From the NCBI GenBank assembly GCA_031418715.1, contig JANOJL010000066.1, positions 157,739 to 221,738 of the forward strand: a stretch of 64,000 bases of DNA, in the 5' to 3' direction. This document shows positions 7,017 to 15,735 of the stretch, piece by piece (position 1 is the stretch's first letter; each line of letters begins with the position of its first letter). The translations under genes and the position numbers were made by a program. The notes beneath the pieces are model-generated. The model did no database searches, was not told the DNA's origin, and was given only the letters and a program-made list of their open reading frames with translations. This stretch comes from JANMDU01 sp031418715 (lineage in GTDB: Bacteria; Pseudomonadota; Gammaproteobacteria; Burkholderiales; Burkholderiaceae_C).

Positions 7017-8219
7017 TTAAGCACGAATCTTGTGGCTGCTGCCCAGCCAACGCGAAATCGGATCTTTGCGCTGATCGCGTGCAGTTGCTTTGGCAATACA
7101 AACAGCGCATAGCCAAATCACCAGCAACATCAAAAATGCAGAAGCCGAATGTTTAAACAGCGGGTCAAGGTACCCACCAAAAACAGGGCTAACACCCAGC
7201 ATCAAAAATAGGGATAAGCCAAGATACATCGCAAGCGTGTACCTGCCGGCAGGCGCCAACCACAGCACTGTGGGATGAAGCCTAATGCTGGCTTGTCGCA
7301 TGGCGCAGGCTAGGCAACAAACCAGCCACCAAATACCGCTCGGCACAGACAGCATCGCAATGGCGCTCAGTTGGTGCATCCCGCCTTCAGAGCTCAATCG
7401 CTCCACCGCATAAGCTGCCCAAAATGCGCAGAGCACGCTACTGCAAAACAACTGAAACAACCCGAAGTGGCGTTGCCAAAATTTGATGGCGAATGGACGA
7501 TGACTTAAAAGCCGCAAGCGAAAGGCAAGCATCCCTGAGATGCTCAGCCATACATAAACGGGTAGAAAAAGTGTGACAGAGGCAAAGACCACGTAAAAAT
7601 AGTTCGTCGCCGTGAGCTTGAAAAACTCAGGCCAAGAGGCTACCTTTGAAAAAGCAGGTAGCGTGCCCTCCGGCGGCAATCCGAAGGCAGCCAAGATGGA
7701 GGCGATCAGCGCGACAATGGAGAATGCAAGCCACCATTTCCAAATCTTCAACAACTTGGAAAGCTTGCACTTTTTCATTCCGGTGTTGACTGCCCAGCCG
7801 GCCACGATCAAGCCGGAGATCGCGTAGGCGGTAAGCACGTCGCCAAAGTAAATCAGCGCGCCGTGTGCCGTGCCCAGGAGCAGCAGCTTCCAATAGCGTG
7901 ATCGCAATGCCGGCCGAACTGGCACGTCACGCGCACTCAACTGATTCGAAATACTCTGCAAGCTATAGCCAAACAAAAAACACAGCAAGGGCCACGCTTT
8001 TCCTTGAAACAAGAAAAATAGCGCGCCATACGCGGCTAATGCAAAGCTGGAACCTTCGGGCGCTGGCGCGCCCATGGGAATCGGGAAAGCAGGCGCGCTT
8101 AGGTAACCCATGCCATTGACGACGAACACCCCGAGCACCGCCAGCACACGCAATGCATCTGCATTTGGCTCACGCCGCGCAGGCATTGAGCGCTTGTTCA
8201 GATCAGGTCTCCAACTCAA
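7017..8219 (-). CDS. DUF418 / YeiB-like membrane protein
   Basis: The protein has many hydrophobic segments and three family landmarks of DUF418 (YeiB-like): an N-terminal ALRVLAVLGVFVVNGMGY, the segment KAWPLLCFLFGYSLQS, and LLLGTAHGALIYFGDVLTAY. The biochemical role of the family is unknown. The 400-residue frame starts at a TTG that overlaps the proS stop (TTGA); an ATG 12 codons in (MPARREPNADAL) is an equally possible start because no ribosome-binding site is seen for the TTG. It is probably cotranscribed with proS. Confidence 0.75.
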   Translation of the reverse strand: MSWRPDLNKRSMPARREPNADALRVLAVLGVFVVNGMGYLSAPAFPIPMGAPAPEGSSFALAAYGALFFLFQGKAWPLLCFLFGYSLQSISNQLSARDVPVRPALRSRYWKLLLLGTAHGALIYFGDVLTAYAISGLIVAGWAVNTGMKKCKLSKLLKIWKWWLAFSIVALIASILAAFGLPPEGTLPAFSKVASWPEFFKLTATNYFYVVFASVTLFLPVYVWLSISGMLAFRLRLLSHRPFAIKFWQRHFGLFQLFCSSVLCAFWAAYAVERLSSEGGMHQLSAIAMLSVPSGIWWLVCCLACAMRQASIRLHPTVLWLAPAGRYTLAMYLGLSLFLMLGVSPVFGGYLDPLFKHSASAFLMLLVIWLCAVCIAKATARDQRKDPISRWLGSSHKIRA

Positions 8220-10015
8220 GCTTTTAATTGACTGGAAACATGCGCAACTGCATCAGCTACAGCAATTCGGCTGGCTGCGACATCTCGGCGGTGTTGGTAT
8301 TCGATCTGGCCGTCTTTTAAGCTCTTGTCGCCAATTGTGATGCGATGAGGCACGCCGATGAGTTCCCAATCGGCAAACATGGCGCCGGGGCGCTCGCCTC
8401 GGTCGTCTAGGATGACGTCGATGCCTTTGGCGAGTAGCTCTGCGTAGATCGCATCACTAGCTTCTTTCACATTCGGGAAGCGGTCTGCGCTGAGAGGGCA
8501 GATTACAACGGTGAACGGCGCAAGCGAGTCGGGCCAGATGATGCCTTTGTCGTCGTGGTTTTGCTCGATGGCGGCTGCGGGCAGGCGCGTGATGCCGATA
8601 CCGTAGCAGCCCATCTCGAAGTGCTTGGGTTTGCCATCGTTGTCTAGGAAGGTGGCGTTCATGGCTTTGCTGTATTTGGTGCCGAGGTAGAAGACATGAC
8701 CGATTTCGATGCCGCGCTCAATGGCGAGTGGGCCTTTGCCGTCGGGCGATGTGTCGCCTTCGAGCACGTTGCGGATGTCCGCCACAAGATCTGGCTCGGG
8801 CAAGTCTCTTGCCCAGTTCACGCCGGTGATGTGGAAACCAGCTTCGTTTGCGCCACACACCCAATCAGCCATTGAAGCGACTTCGCGATCAACAACAACT
8901 GTCAATGGATATTGAGTACTAAGAAGTCCCTGCGCCCAGTTTCCAGAGCGATTCAACGGCCCCAGATAACCAGGTCGGCAACCGAAAACTCCTTCGATTT
9001 CTTCTGGTGTAGCCATTCTAAAGTTTGCAAGTCCGGGTATCTTGGCAACCTTCACTTCATTCATTTGATGGTCGCCACGCAAAAGCAGTAAAAAAATCTT
9101 AGTGTGAGTTTCTTGATGCGATTGAAAACCAAACGACGATGTGGACTTTTCCTCCAAGCGATCAACTGCAAGCACCAATGACTTAACCGTCGTCTTGAGC
9201 GGTACTCCCAAATACTCGGCGACGTCCTCACAAGTCGCTTTGCCCGGCGTCGGCGTTTTTTGCATCGGTTCGGAGGCAGCGGAGCGTGCACCGGGAGCTA
9301 AGCTTTCGGCTTTCTCAATATTCGCTGCGTAATCAGAATTCGGGCAATAAATAATCGCATCTTCGCCTGTGGCGGCAATCACTTGGAATTCTTCAGATAA
9401 ATCACCACCGATCGCGCCGCTGTCGGCGGCCACGGCGCGGTAGCGTAGGCCAAAGCGATCAAATATCTTGCGATAGGCATCGGCCATGATTTGGTAGCTG
9501 GCCTTGGCAGCGCCCTCATCGCGGTCAAACGAATACGCATCTTTCATCGTGAACTCGCGCCCGCGCATCAGGCCAAAGCGCGGGCGGCGCTCGTCGCGGA
9601 ATTTGGTTTGAATTTGGTAGAGGTTTTTCGGCAACTGCTTGTAGCTTTTGAATTCTTGCTTCGCAATATCGGTGACCACCTCCTCGCTGGTGGGCTGCAC
9701 AATGTAATCGCGCTCATGCCGGTCTTTAATGCGCAGCAGCTCTGGGCCCATCTTCTCGAAGCGCCCGGTCTCGTTCCACAGCTCAGCAGGCTGGATCACG
9801 GGCATGCTGCATTCAATGGCGCCAGCGCGGTTCATCTCCTCGCGCACGATGGCCTCAACTTTGCGAATCACGCGCAGACCCATGGGCATATACGTGTAGA
9901 TGCCAGCGCCGAGCTTTTTGATCATGCCCGCGCGCATCATGAGTTGATGGCTGGCGATTTCAGCGTCTGCGGGCGCTTCTTTGAGGGTGGAAATAAGGAA
10001 TTGGCTGGCTTTCAT
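8216..10015 (-). CDS. proS: Prolyl-tRNA synthetase
   Basis: Class II synthetase of the bacterial type with an editing insertion. Visible are the N-terminal block KASQFLISTLKEAPADAE, motif 2 with FRDERRPRFGLMRGREF, the editing (INS) domain ending in LLLRGDHQMNEVK, motif 3 GCYGIGITRL and the anticodon-binding domain near the C-terminus. From the ATG at 10015 it has 599 residues, longer than the 572 of E. coli; some of the excess is a serine/threonine-rich stretch (RLEEKSTSSFGFQ) inside the editing domain. The frame is open 31 codons further upstream without family similarity. Confidence 0.95.
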   Translation of the reverse strand: MKASQFLISTLKEAPADAEIASHQLMMRAGMIKKLGAGIYTYMPMGLRVIRKVEAIVREEMNRAGAIECSMPVIQPAELWNETGRFEKMGPELLRIKDRHERDYIVQPTSEEVVTDIAKQEFKSYKQLPKNLYQIQTKFRDERRPRFGLMRGREFTMKDAYSFDRDEGAAKASYQIMADAYRKIFDRFGLRYRAVAADSGAIGGDLSEEFQVIAATGEDAIIYCPNSDYAANIEKAESLAPGARSAASEPMQKTPTPGKATCEDVAEYLGVPLKTTVKSLVLAVDRLEEKSTSSFGFQSHQETHTKIFLLLLRGDHQMNEVKVAKIPGLANFRMATPEEIEGVFGCRPGYLGPLNRSGNWAQGLLSTQYPLTVVVDREVASMADWVCGANEAGFHITGVNWARDLPEPDLVADIRNVLEGDTSPDGKGPLAIERGIEIGHVFYLGTKYSKAMNATFLDNDGKPKHFEMGCYGIGITRLPAAAIEQNHDDKGIIWPDSLAPFTVVICPLSADRFPNVKEASDAIYAELLAKGIDVILDDRGERPGAMFADWELIGVPHRITIGDKSLKDGQIEYQHRRDVAASRIAVADAVAHVSSQLKA

Positions 10016-10160
10016 GGGGCAACGTGAGAAAAAAGTAGGTGCGGATAGATTAGGAATGGTGCAAAACTGAGGCGCAATTTGAAACAAGCACAGACCGAAG
10101 TCTTGCAATACCGCGCGAGCCGTGTATCATGGTTTCAGTTTAAAGAATTTGGAGTTGATT

Positions 10161-10967
10161 ATGCTCGACCGGGACGGCTTTCGCCCCAATGTCGGCATCA
10201 TCTTAGTTAACCAGAAAAACCAGGTGTTTTGGGGCAAAAGGATACGCACTCACTCCTGGCAGTTTCCGCAAGGCGGCATCGATCGGGGTGAGAGTCCTGA
10301 GCAGGCGATGTTTCGCGAGCTGCATGAAGAGGTGGGCTTGAAGCCTGACCACGTGCAGATCATCGCGCGGACGCGAGACTGGTTGCGCTATGAGGTGCCC
10401 GATCGCTTCATCAAGCGTGAAGCGCGTGGGCATTACCGCGGCCAAAAGCAAATTTGGTTTTTGCTTCAGCTGGTTGGCCACGACTGGGATTTGAACCTGC
10501 GCGCCACCGATCACCCAGAATTCGACGCCTGGCGTTGGAATGACTATTGGGTACCGTTGGAATTGGTGGTGGAGTTCAAACGCGGCGTTTATAAAATGGC
10601 GCTCAATGAGCTTTCTCGCTATTTGCCATTTGGTGAACGCATGGGCGAGCGATTGGGTGAACGCTGGAATCGAGATGTTTCGCGCGACGAACGCCCTGCT
10701 GGCGAGCCTGCAGATTTGCAGTTTGAACAGATCGACCAGCGCCGTCGCCCCTATGGAAATTTTGCAACTGCGCCAGGCAGAGGTTTTGGTGCACTTCGCG
10801 AGAGAAGCTCTCGCCTTGCAGAGCCAGAGCTACCTCCAGGCGCAAGTTTTGATCCGCATCCCGCAGAGCAATACGAACAAGATCATGCGCAAGCCTTCAC
10901 GCAACAGCATCCGCATGATGAAGCAAACGACCATCACGACGATTTAGGAAAGCACCATCATGAGTAA
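10161..10967 (+). CDS. rppH: RNA pyrophosphohydrolase RppH with long C-terminal extension
   Basis: RppH removes pyrophosphate from 5'-triphosphate RNA and starts RNase E-dependent decay. The start MLDRDGFRPNVGIIL is diagnostic and is preceded by GGAG; the Nudix box runs from Gly38 to Leu60 with Arg52, Glu53, Glu56 and Glu57. The conserved part ends near residue 160. About 100 further residues follow, low in complexity and ending in a histidine-rich tail (DDLGKHHHE). E. coli RppH has 176 residues. It overlaps the next gene by eight bases. Confidence 0.93.
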   Translation: MLDRDGFRPNVGIILVNQKNQVFWGKRIRTHSWQFPQGGIDRGESPEQAMFRELHEEVGLKPDHVQIIARTRDWLRYEVPDRFIKREARGHYRGQKQIWFLLQLVGHDWDLNLRATDHPEFDAWRWNDYWVPLELVVEFKRGVYKMALNELSRYLPFGERMGERLGERWNRDVSRDERPAGEPADLQFEQIDQRRRPYGNFATAPGRGFGALRERSSRLAEPELPPGASFDPHPAEQYEQDHAQAFTQQHPHDEANDHHDDLGKHHHE

Positions 10968-11457
10968 GCGGTTTTTTGTTTCGGCTCTGATCTTTGCTGC
11001 CAGCGGTTGGGCATCGGCGCAGTTCATTGCAGATGACCCAGATTGGAAAGAATCTGATGTGCCGCCGCCGCCAGCTTTTGATTTGAAGCGGCTGATATCG
11101 GTTGATATTTCTGCGCGCTCACAGCTGAAATGGGGCGTTGACCCCGATTCCATCAAGATCATGCCCGATGGTGTCGTGCGTTATGTGGTGGTAGCTCAGT
11201 CAGAAAGCGGCGTAGTCAACGCGATGTATGAAGGCATTCGCTGCAACAAGGCGGAATTTCGCCGTTACGCGCGGCACAGCCCTGGCAGCGGCTGGGTCAA
11301 TATAACGAACTCTGAATGGACTCCCTTGCGCCAAACGGGAACATCCAGCCATCCAGCTTTGCTTGCTAAGCAAGGTATTTGTGACGGTGCTGCCTTGCCA
11401 GACTCAGTACTGTCAGCTATTCGTAGCCTACGTGCTGGCCCGCCGATATCGTACTAA
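10960..11457 (+). CDS. CNP1-like family exported protein
   Basis: The 165-residue protein has a signal peptide (SKRFFVSALIFAASGWASA, cut near residue 20) and resembles the CNP1-like family found in betaproteobacteria, with the block DGVVRYVVVAQSESGVVNAMYEGIRC and a second cysteine in GICDGAA that may form a disulfide. Its function is unknown. Overlap with rppH suggests cotranscription, an arrangement I regard as common in this group. Confidence 0.75.
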   Translation: MSKRFFVSALIFAASGWASAQFIADDPDWKESDVPPPPAFDLKRLISVDISARSQLKWGVDPDSIKIMPDGVVRYVVVAQSESGVVNAMYEGIRCNKAEFRRYARHSPGSGWVNITNSEWTPLRQTGTSSHPALLAKQGICDGAALPDSVLSAIRSLRAGPPISY

Positions 11458-11477
11458 AAAAGCGCACTGCTGTCATT

Positions 11478-12629
11478 TCAGTTTTTGAGCACCAAGTTGT
11501 CTTTGTGCACCATTTCAGATTCGGCGGTGTAGCCCAGTAAGGCTTCAAACTCACTTGAGGCTTTGCGGCAAATCAAGCGAGCTTCAGCAGCAGCGTAATT
11601 GGCCAAACCTCGTGCGATCTCGGCGCCTTGTGCATCCAAAATCGCAATCACATCGCCGCGCGAAAAATCGCCCTGCACTGCCGTCATCCCCACTGGTAGC
11701 AAGCTCACCTTGCCGCCCAGCAAACGCTGCACTGCGCCCTCATCGACCGTCACGCTACCTGCAAGTTGCAAATGATCAGCCATCCATTGTTTGCGAGCTT
11801 GCTGCTTGGCAGTTTGCGCGACCAATAGCGTGCCAATGGCCTCGCCTTGCATCAAACGAAGCAAAGCGTTGGGCTCACGCCCCCAAGCGATGACTGTGCT
11901 TGCGCCTGAGCCCGCCGCCCGCTTGGCCGCAAGGATTTTGGTGATCATGCCGCCTCTGCCAATACTGCTGCCAGCTCCGCCGGCCATCTTCTCCAATGCC
12001 GGATCGCCCGCGTTAGCCGTATAAACGAACTCAGCCGCTGGATCTTTACGCGGGTCAGCTGTGTAAAGGCCTTTTTGATCGGTGAGGATCACATACAAAT
12101 CTGCGTCCACCAGATTGGCGACGAGTGCGCCTAGGGTGTCGTTGTCGCCAAACTTGATTTCGTCGTTGACCACCGTGTCGTTTTCATTGATCACGGGGAT
12201 GACTTTGTGCGAAAGCAGCGTGAGCAGCGTGGAGCGGGCGTTTAAATAGCGCTCGCGGTCTGCCAAGTCTGCATGCGTGAGCAGCACTTGTGCACTGCGA
12301 AGCCCCTGCTCGCGCAGCTTGGTTTCGTACATTTGCACCAAGCCCATTTGGCCGACTGCCGCAGCCGCTTGCAACTCATGAATGGCTTTGGGGCGCGTTG
12401 CCCAACCCAGCCGTTTCATACCCTCAGCAATTGCGCCGCTGGAGACCATGACGATCTCACGGCCCTCCTTGACCAGAACTGCCAATTGCTCGCACCATTG
12501 CGCAATCGCCTCTTCATGCAGGCCACGGCCTTCATTGGTGACCAAGCTGGAGCCGACCTTTACCACCACGCGGCGCGCTTTGATGAGAGAGGCAAAAGAA
12601 TCTGCGGTTAAAAGCGATTTTTCAAGCAT
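11478..12629 (-). CDS. proB: Glutamate 5-kinase with PUA domain
   Basis: ProB phosphorylates glutamate in the first step of proline synthesis. The 383-residue protein has the amino-acid kinase start VVVKVGSSLVTNEGRGL (about 21-37), the ATP-site segment VILTDQKGLYTADPRKDP, GRGGMITKI, and a C-terminal PUA domain. Length equals that of E. coli-type enzymes. Its ATG abuts repeat copy 3, which forms the whole space to obgE; obgE-proB is a familiar gene pair in this order. Confidence 0.95.
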   Translation of the reverse strand: MLEKSLLTADSFASLIKARRVVVKVGSSLVTNEGRGLHEEAIAQWCEQLAVLVKEGREIVMVSSGAIAEGMKRLGWATRPKAIHELQAAAAVGQMGLVQMYETKLREQGLRSAQVLLTHADLADRERYLNARSTLLTLLSHKVIPVINENDTVVNDEIKFGDNDTLGALVANLVDADLYVILTDQKGLYTADPRKDPAAEFVYTANAGDPALEKMAGGAGSSIGRGGMITKILAAKRAAGSGASTVIAWGREPNALLRLMQGEAIGTLLVAQTAKQQARKQWMADHLQLAGSVTVDEGAVQRLLGGKVSLLPVGMTAVQGDFSRGDVIAILDAQGAEIARGLANYAAAEARLICRKASSEFEALLGYTAESEMVHKDNLVLKN

Positions 12630-12683
12630 TTTGGGCTTCTAGCCGTTATAGAACGTGCGCTAATTGCTATTGAATTGATAGTA
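12630..12683 (+). repeat. Dispersed 55-bp repeat, copy 3 (between obgE and proB)
   Basis: Forward copy: GGCTTCTAGCCGTTATAGAA, CGTGCGC and TGCTATTGAATTGATAGTA. It begins one base from the proB start codon and fills the obgE-proB gap, so it forms the proB leader. Confidence 0.82.
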
Positions 12684-12695
12684 TTTGTGTATGCA

Positions 12696-13805
12696 TCAGC
12701 TAGGCGCTTCGCCATCTGACAAGCGCGGATCAAAGCGCGGATCGATGTCAACGGGCGCTTTACTCGCATCGTGCACCTTACGCACATGCGTGTAAATATC
12801 TTTGCACAGCACATCCAAGCCTTGGCGCGCGAGTGCAGAAATTTCAAACACAGGTAGCGCGTCTTTCACCTTGATTTTGAGCGCGGTACGGTAGCGTTTG
12901 ACGAAGTCTTTCACCCGCGCTTCACGCTCCTCTTGCGGCACCATGTCGAGCTTATTGAGCACCAACCAGCGAGGTTTGACAAACAACTCTTCGTCGTACT
13001 TTTTGAGTTCGCTCACAATCGCCTTGGCCTGCGCCACGGGATCGACAGTATCGTCAAAAGGCGCCATATCAATCACATGCAACAACAGTCTTGTGCGCTG
13101 CAAATGCCGTAAAAACTGATGCCCCAGACCCGCGCCTTCGCTCGCCCCTTCAATCAGCCCCGGCAGATCAGCCACCACAAAGCTTTGCTCTGGGCCCACG
13201 CGCACCACACCCAAATTCGGATGCAGCGTGGTAAATGGATAATCGGCAATTTTCGGCCGCGCGTTAGAAATAGAGGCGATCAGGGTCGATTTGCCTGCAT
13301 TGGGCATGCCCAGCAAGCCCACATCTGCCAGCACTTTCAATTCCAACTTCAGCTCTTTGCGCTCACCCTCTCCGCCGGGCGTCTTCTGGCGCGGTGCACG
13401 ATTGATCGAGCTTTTGAAGCGCATGTTGCCGTAGCCACCATCGCCGCCTTTGGCCAACAAGCGTTGTTCGCCTATTTCCAGCAGCTCCATGATTACGTCG
13501 CCCGTCTCGGCATCCGAGATGATCGTGCCCACAGGCATTTTCAAAACAATGTCGCCGCCCGCAGCGCCAAACATGTCTGAACCCATGCCGTTTTCACCGC
13601 GTTTGGCATCGTAGCGACGCGAGAAGCGGTAATCGACCAAGGTGTTCAAGTTGTCATCGGCCACCGCATACACATTGCCACCGCGTCCACCATCGCCACC
13701 ATTGGGGCCACCGAATTCTTTGTATTTTTCGTGGCGAAACGACACGCAACCATTGCCACCATCGCCAGCGGCGACGTCAATAAAAGCTTCGTCAACGAAT
13801 TTCAT
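12696..13805 (-). CDS. obgE: Obg-family GTPase ObgE (CgtA)
   Basis: ObgE is an essential GTPase acting in 50S subunit maturation and stress control. The 369-residue protein has the glycine-rich Obg fold (1-158, with KYKEFGGPNGGDGGRGGNVY), G1 GMPNAGKST at 166-174, switch region with YPFTTLHPNLGVV, G3 DLPGLIEGASEGAGLGHQFL split by the usual Obg signature, and G4 NKLD. The C-terminus is short and partly acidic. It follows rplU-rpmA on the same strand, the classic order. Confidence 0.96.
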   Translation of the reverse strand: MKFVDEAFIDVAAGDGGNGCVSFRHEKYKEFGGPNGGDGGRGGNVYAVADDNLNTLVDYRFSRRYDAKRGENGMGSDMFGAAGGDIVLKMPVGTIISDAETGDVIMELLEIGEQRLLAKGGDGGYGNMRFKSSINRAPRQKTPGGEGERKELKLELKVLADVGLLGMPNAGKSTLIASISNARPKIADYPFTTLHPNLGVVRVGPEQSFVVADLPGLIEGASEGAGLGHQFLRHLQRTRLLLHVIDMAPFDDTVDPVAQAKAIVSELKKYDEELFVKPRWLVLNKLDMVPQEEREARVKDFVKRYRTALKIKVKDALPVFEISALARQGLDVLCKDIYTHVRKVHDASKAPVDIDPRFDPRLSDGEAPS

Positions 13806-13825
13806 GAAATCATTCTATTCAAAAC

Positions 13826-13850
13826 AAAAGCCCCGGCGAGCGGGGCTTTT
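13826..13850 (-). terminator. Terminator or attenuator between rpmA and obgE
   Basis: Read on the minus strand, AAAAGCCCC and GGGGCTTTT form a 9-bp stem with a 7-base loop followed by TGTTTTG. It would limit readthrough from the ribosomal protein genes into obgE. Confidence 0.85.
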
Positions 13851-13874
13851 GGGGAACAAGCTACCGAAGCTGCG

Positions 13875-14138
13875 TTAAGCAGCAACAGTGGTAATGTTGA
13901 TCATGTGCTTGTTCAAAGCGCCTTTGTGAGAAAAACTCACGTGGCCGTTTGTCAAAGCATACAAGGTGTGGTCTTTGCCAATACCGACGTTCACACCGGG
14001 GTGGAACTTGGTACCACGCTGACGAACAATGATCGCACCGGCCGTCACCAGTTCGCCACCAAAGGCCTTCACGCCAAGCATTTTGGGCTGTGAATCACGC
14101 CCGTTTCGCGTCGAGCCGCCGCCTTTTTTCTGTGCCAT
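13875..14138 (-). CDS. rpmA: 50S ribosomal protein L27
   Basis: L27 (87 residues) with the standard start AQKKGGGSTRNGRDSQPKMLG, whose N-terminal tail reaches the peptidyl-transferase centre, and the block RQRGTKFHPGVNVGIGKDHTLYA. Length and sequence are normal. It is 11 bases downstream of rplU. Confidence 0.98.
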   Translation of the reverse strand: MAQKKGGGSTRNGRDSQPKMLGVKAFGGELVTAGAIIVRQRGTKFHPGVNVGIGKDHTLYALTNGHVSFSHKGALNKHMINITTVAA

Positions 14139-14149
14139 TTCTCAGCTCC

Positions 14150-14776
14150 TTACTTCTTGACGCCGCCGACCAATTCGTCGCACAGCTTTTGGAATTCTTC
14201 CATCTTGCCGTCGCGCAGCAAAGCAGCTTGCTCTGCCCACGAAGCTGGGTTAGCCAAACTGAAACGTCCGCCGGATGCTTTGAGCATCGCAGTCACGTCG
14301 TCAGATTTAGCTTCGGCCAGTTTGGCGAAGGTGGTGATGCCGTTGGTAGCCAAGACCACAGCGATCTTTGGACCAATACCTTCAATGATTTCGATGTCAT
14401 CTCGGCCAGCTTTTTGCGCTACAGCAATCACGGGGGCAGCAGATGCCTTCATGATGCCGCCCTTGCCGTCGGCGATTTCCGCGATGAACAGCTCGGTGTA
14501 ATTTTGGCGATGGCCTTGGCGCTTTTGATAGTGCTTACGACGACGCATTTTGAAGATGCGCACTTTGTCGTGCCTGCCTTGTGCCACAACTGTGGCTTTG
14601 ATTGCTGCGCCAGGAACCAAGGGTGCGCCGATTAAGAGATCAATGCCATTGCTGACAGCCAAAACCTCATCCAGCACAATCTCTTGGCCTATGTTCGCAG
14701 CGATCTGTTCTACTTTAAATTTTTCGCCAGCAGCAACTTTGTATTGTTTACCACCGGTTTTTACGACCGCGTACAT
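14150..14776 (-). CDS. rplU: 50S ribosomal protein L21 with extra C-terminal helix-hairpin-helix domain
   Basis: Residues 1-101 are ordinary L21 (MYAVVKTGGKQYKVAAGE; RIFKMRRRKHYQKRQGHR), which binds 23S rRNA next to L20. Bacterial L21 normally stops there. Here an alanine/glycine-rich linker (102-125) leads into about 80 residues with a helix-hairpin-helix core, IEGIGPKIAVVLATNGITTF (131-150), then LAEAKSDDVTAML and an acidic helix. The frame is continuous and unbroken to the stop at 14150. I recall similar fusions mainly outside the Proteobacteria. Function of the added domain is unknown; nucleic-acid or ribosome contact is a guess. Confidence 0.93.
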   Translation of the reverse strand: MYAVVKTGGKQYKVAAGEKFKVEQIAANIGQEIVLDEVLAVSNGIDLLIGAPLVPGAAIKATVVAQGRHDKVRIFKMRRRKHYQKRQGHRQNYTELFIAEIADGKGGIMKASAAPVIAVAQKAGRDDIEIIEGIGPKIAVVLATNGITTFAKLAEAKSDDVTAMLKASGGRFSLANPASWAEQAALLRDGKMEEFQKLCDELVGGVKK

Positions 14777-14827
14777 AAGAAAACCTCAGATTGAGTTAAA
14801 TCCCCGGAGGATTCCGAAGAGCCTTAG

Positions 14828-14856
14828 ATTATAGCATGGTTAGCCTCCACTAACAA
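14828..14856 (-). promoter_or_regulatory. Sigma-70 promoter of rplU-rpmA
   Basis: On the minus strand TTGTTA (14856-14851) and a perfect TATAAT (14833-14828) are separated by 17 bp, about 50 bases upstream of rplU. Confidence 0.82.
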
Positions 14857-14911
14857 GAAGCTCAGCCGCCCACTGAGGCAGGCAGCCCAAGCGCAGGGGA
14901 TAATCAGTCCT

Positions 14912-15685
14912 ATGTCATCTTCTAACAAAATTCTCTACGGTTTCCATGCCGTGGGTGTGCGCCTGAAAACGGCTGCGCCTTCCATTCTTGAGCTGCACAT
15001 TGATGTGACGCGACGCGATGCCCGTATGAAGCAGTTTCAAGAGCGTGCTCGGGAGGCGGCGGATGCGACGCCGGGCTTGAAACTAATTGAATCCAACGGC
15101 GCGCGCCTGACGAGCATGTGCGGCGGCATGATGCATCAGGGCGTGGTGGCGGTGGTGAACCCGCTGATTCAGGCACGCTCCGTGGACGATGTGCTTGATC
15201 AGCTGGAAGAGGCTCAGAGCGCACAAGCGCCTTTGATTTTGGTGCTTGATGGCGTGACCGATCCGCACAACCTCGGTGCTTGCCTGCGCGTGGCCGATGG
15301 AGCGGGCGCACATGCAGTGATCGCGCCGAAAGACCATGCGGTGGGCATCAATGCTACTGTGGCCAAGGTGGCGAGTGGCGCGGCTGAGACGGTACCTTAT
15401 TTGATGGTGACGAATCTGGCGCGGACTCTGGGCGAACTGAAAGAGCGCAATATTTGGGTGATCGGCACCTGCGAGGATGCCGAGAAGACCATTCACGAGA
15501 TTGATTTGAAAGGCCCAGTCGCCTTGGTGCTTGGTGCAGAAGGCGATGGCATGCGTCTGCTCACAAAAAAAACCTGCGACGAACTGGTACGCATCCCGAT
15601 GCTGGGCGCGGTAGAGAGTCTGAATGTGTCAGTGGCCAGCGCAGTGTGTTTGTATGAAGCGGTGCGCCAGCGAGCAACGCGTTAA
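14912..15685 (+). CDS. rlmB: 23S rRNA (guanosine-2'-O)-methyltransferase RlmB
   Basis: SpoU-class knotted methyltransferase that modifies Gm2251 in the peptidyl-transferase P loop. The 257-residue protein has the N-terminal substrate-binding domain and the three knot motifs: LDGVTDPHNLGACLRVADGAG, ALVLGAEGDGMR and PMLGAVESLNVSVASAVCLYE. It is divergent from rplU. An AGGGGA-type site lies upstream of the ATG. Confidence 0.93.
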   Translation: MSSSNKILYGFHAVGVRLKTAAPSILELHIDVTRRDARMKQFQERAREAADATPGLKLIESNGARLTSMCGGMMHQGVVAVVNPLIQARSVDDVLDQLEEAQSAQAPLILVLDGVTDPHNLGACLRVADGAGAHAVIAPKDHAVGINATVAKVASGAAETVPYLMVTNLARTLGELKERNIWVIGTCEDAEKTIHEIDLKGPVALVLGAEGDGMRLLTKKTCDELVRIPMLGAVESLNVSVASAVCLYEAVRQRATR

Positions 15686-15735
15686 ACACATCACTTTTTT
15701 CAAAGCAAACTTCACATCTTATAAATAAATTTAAC

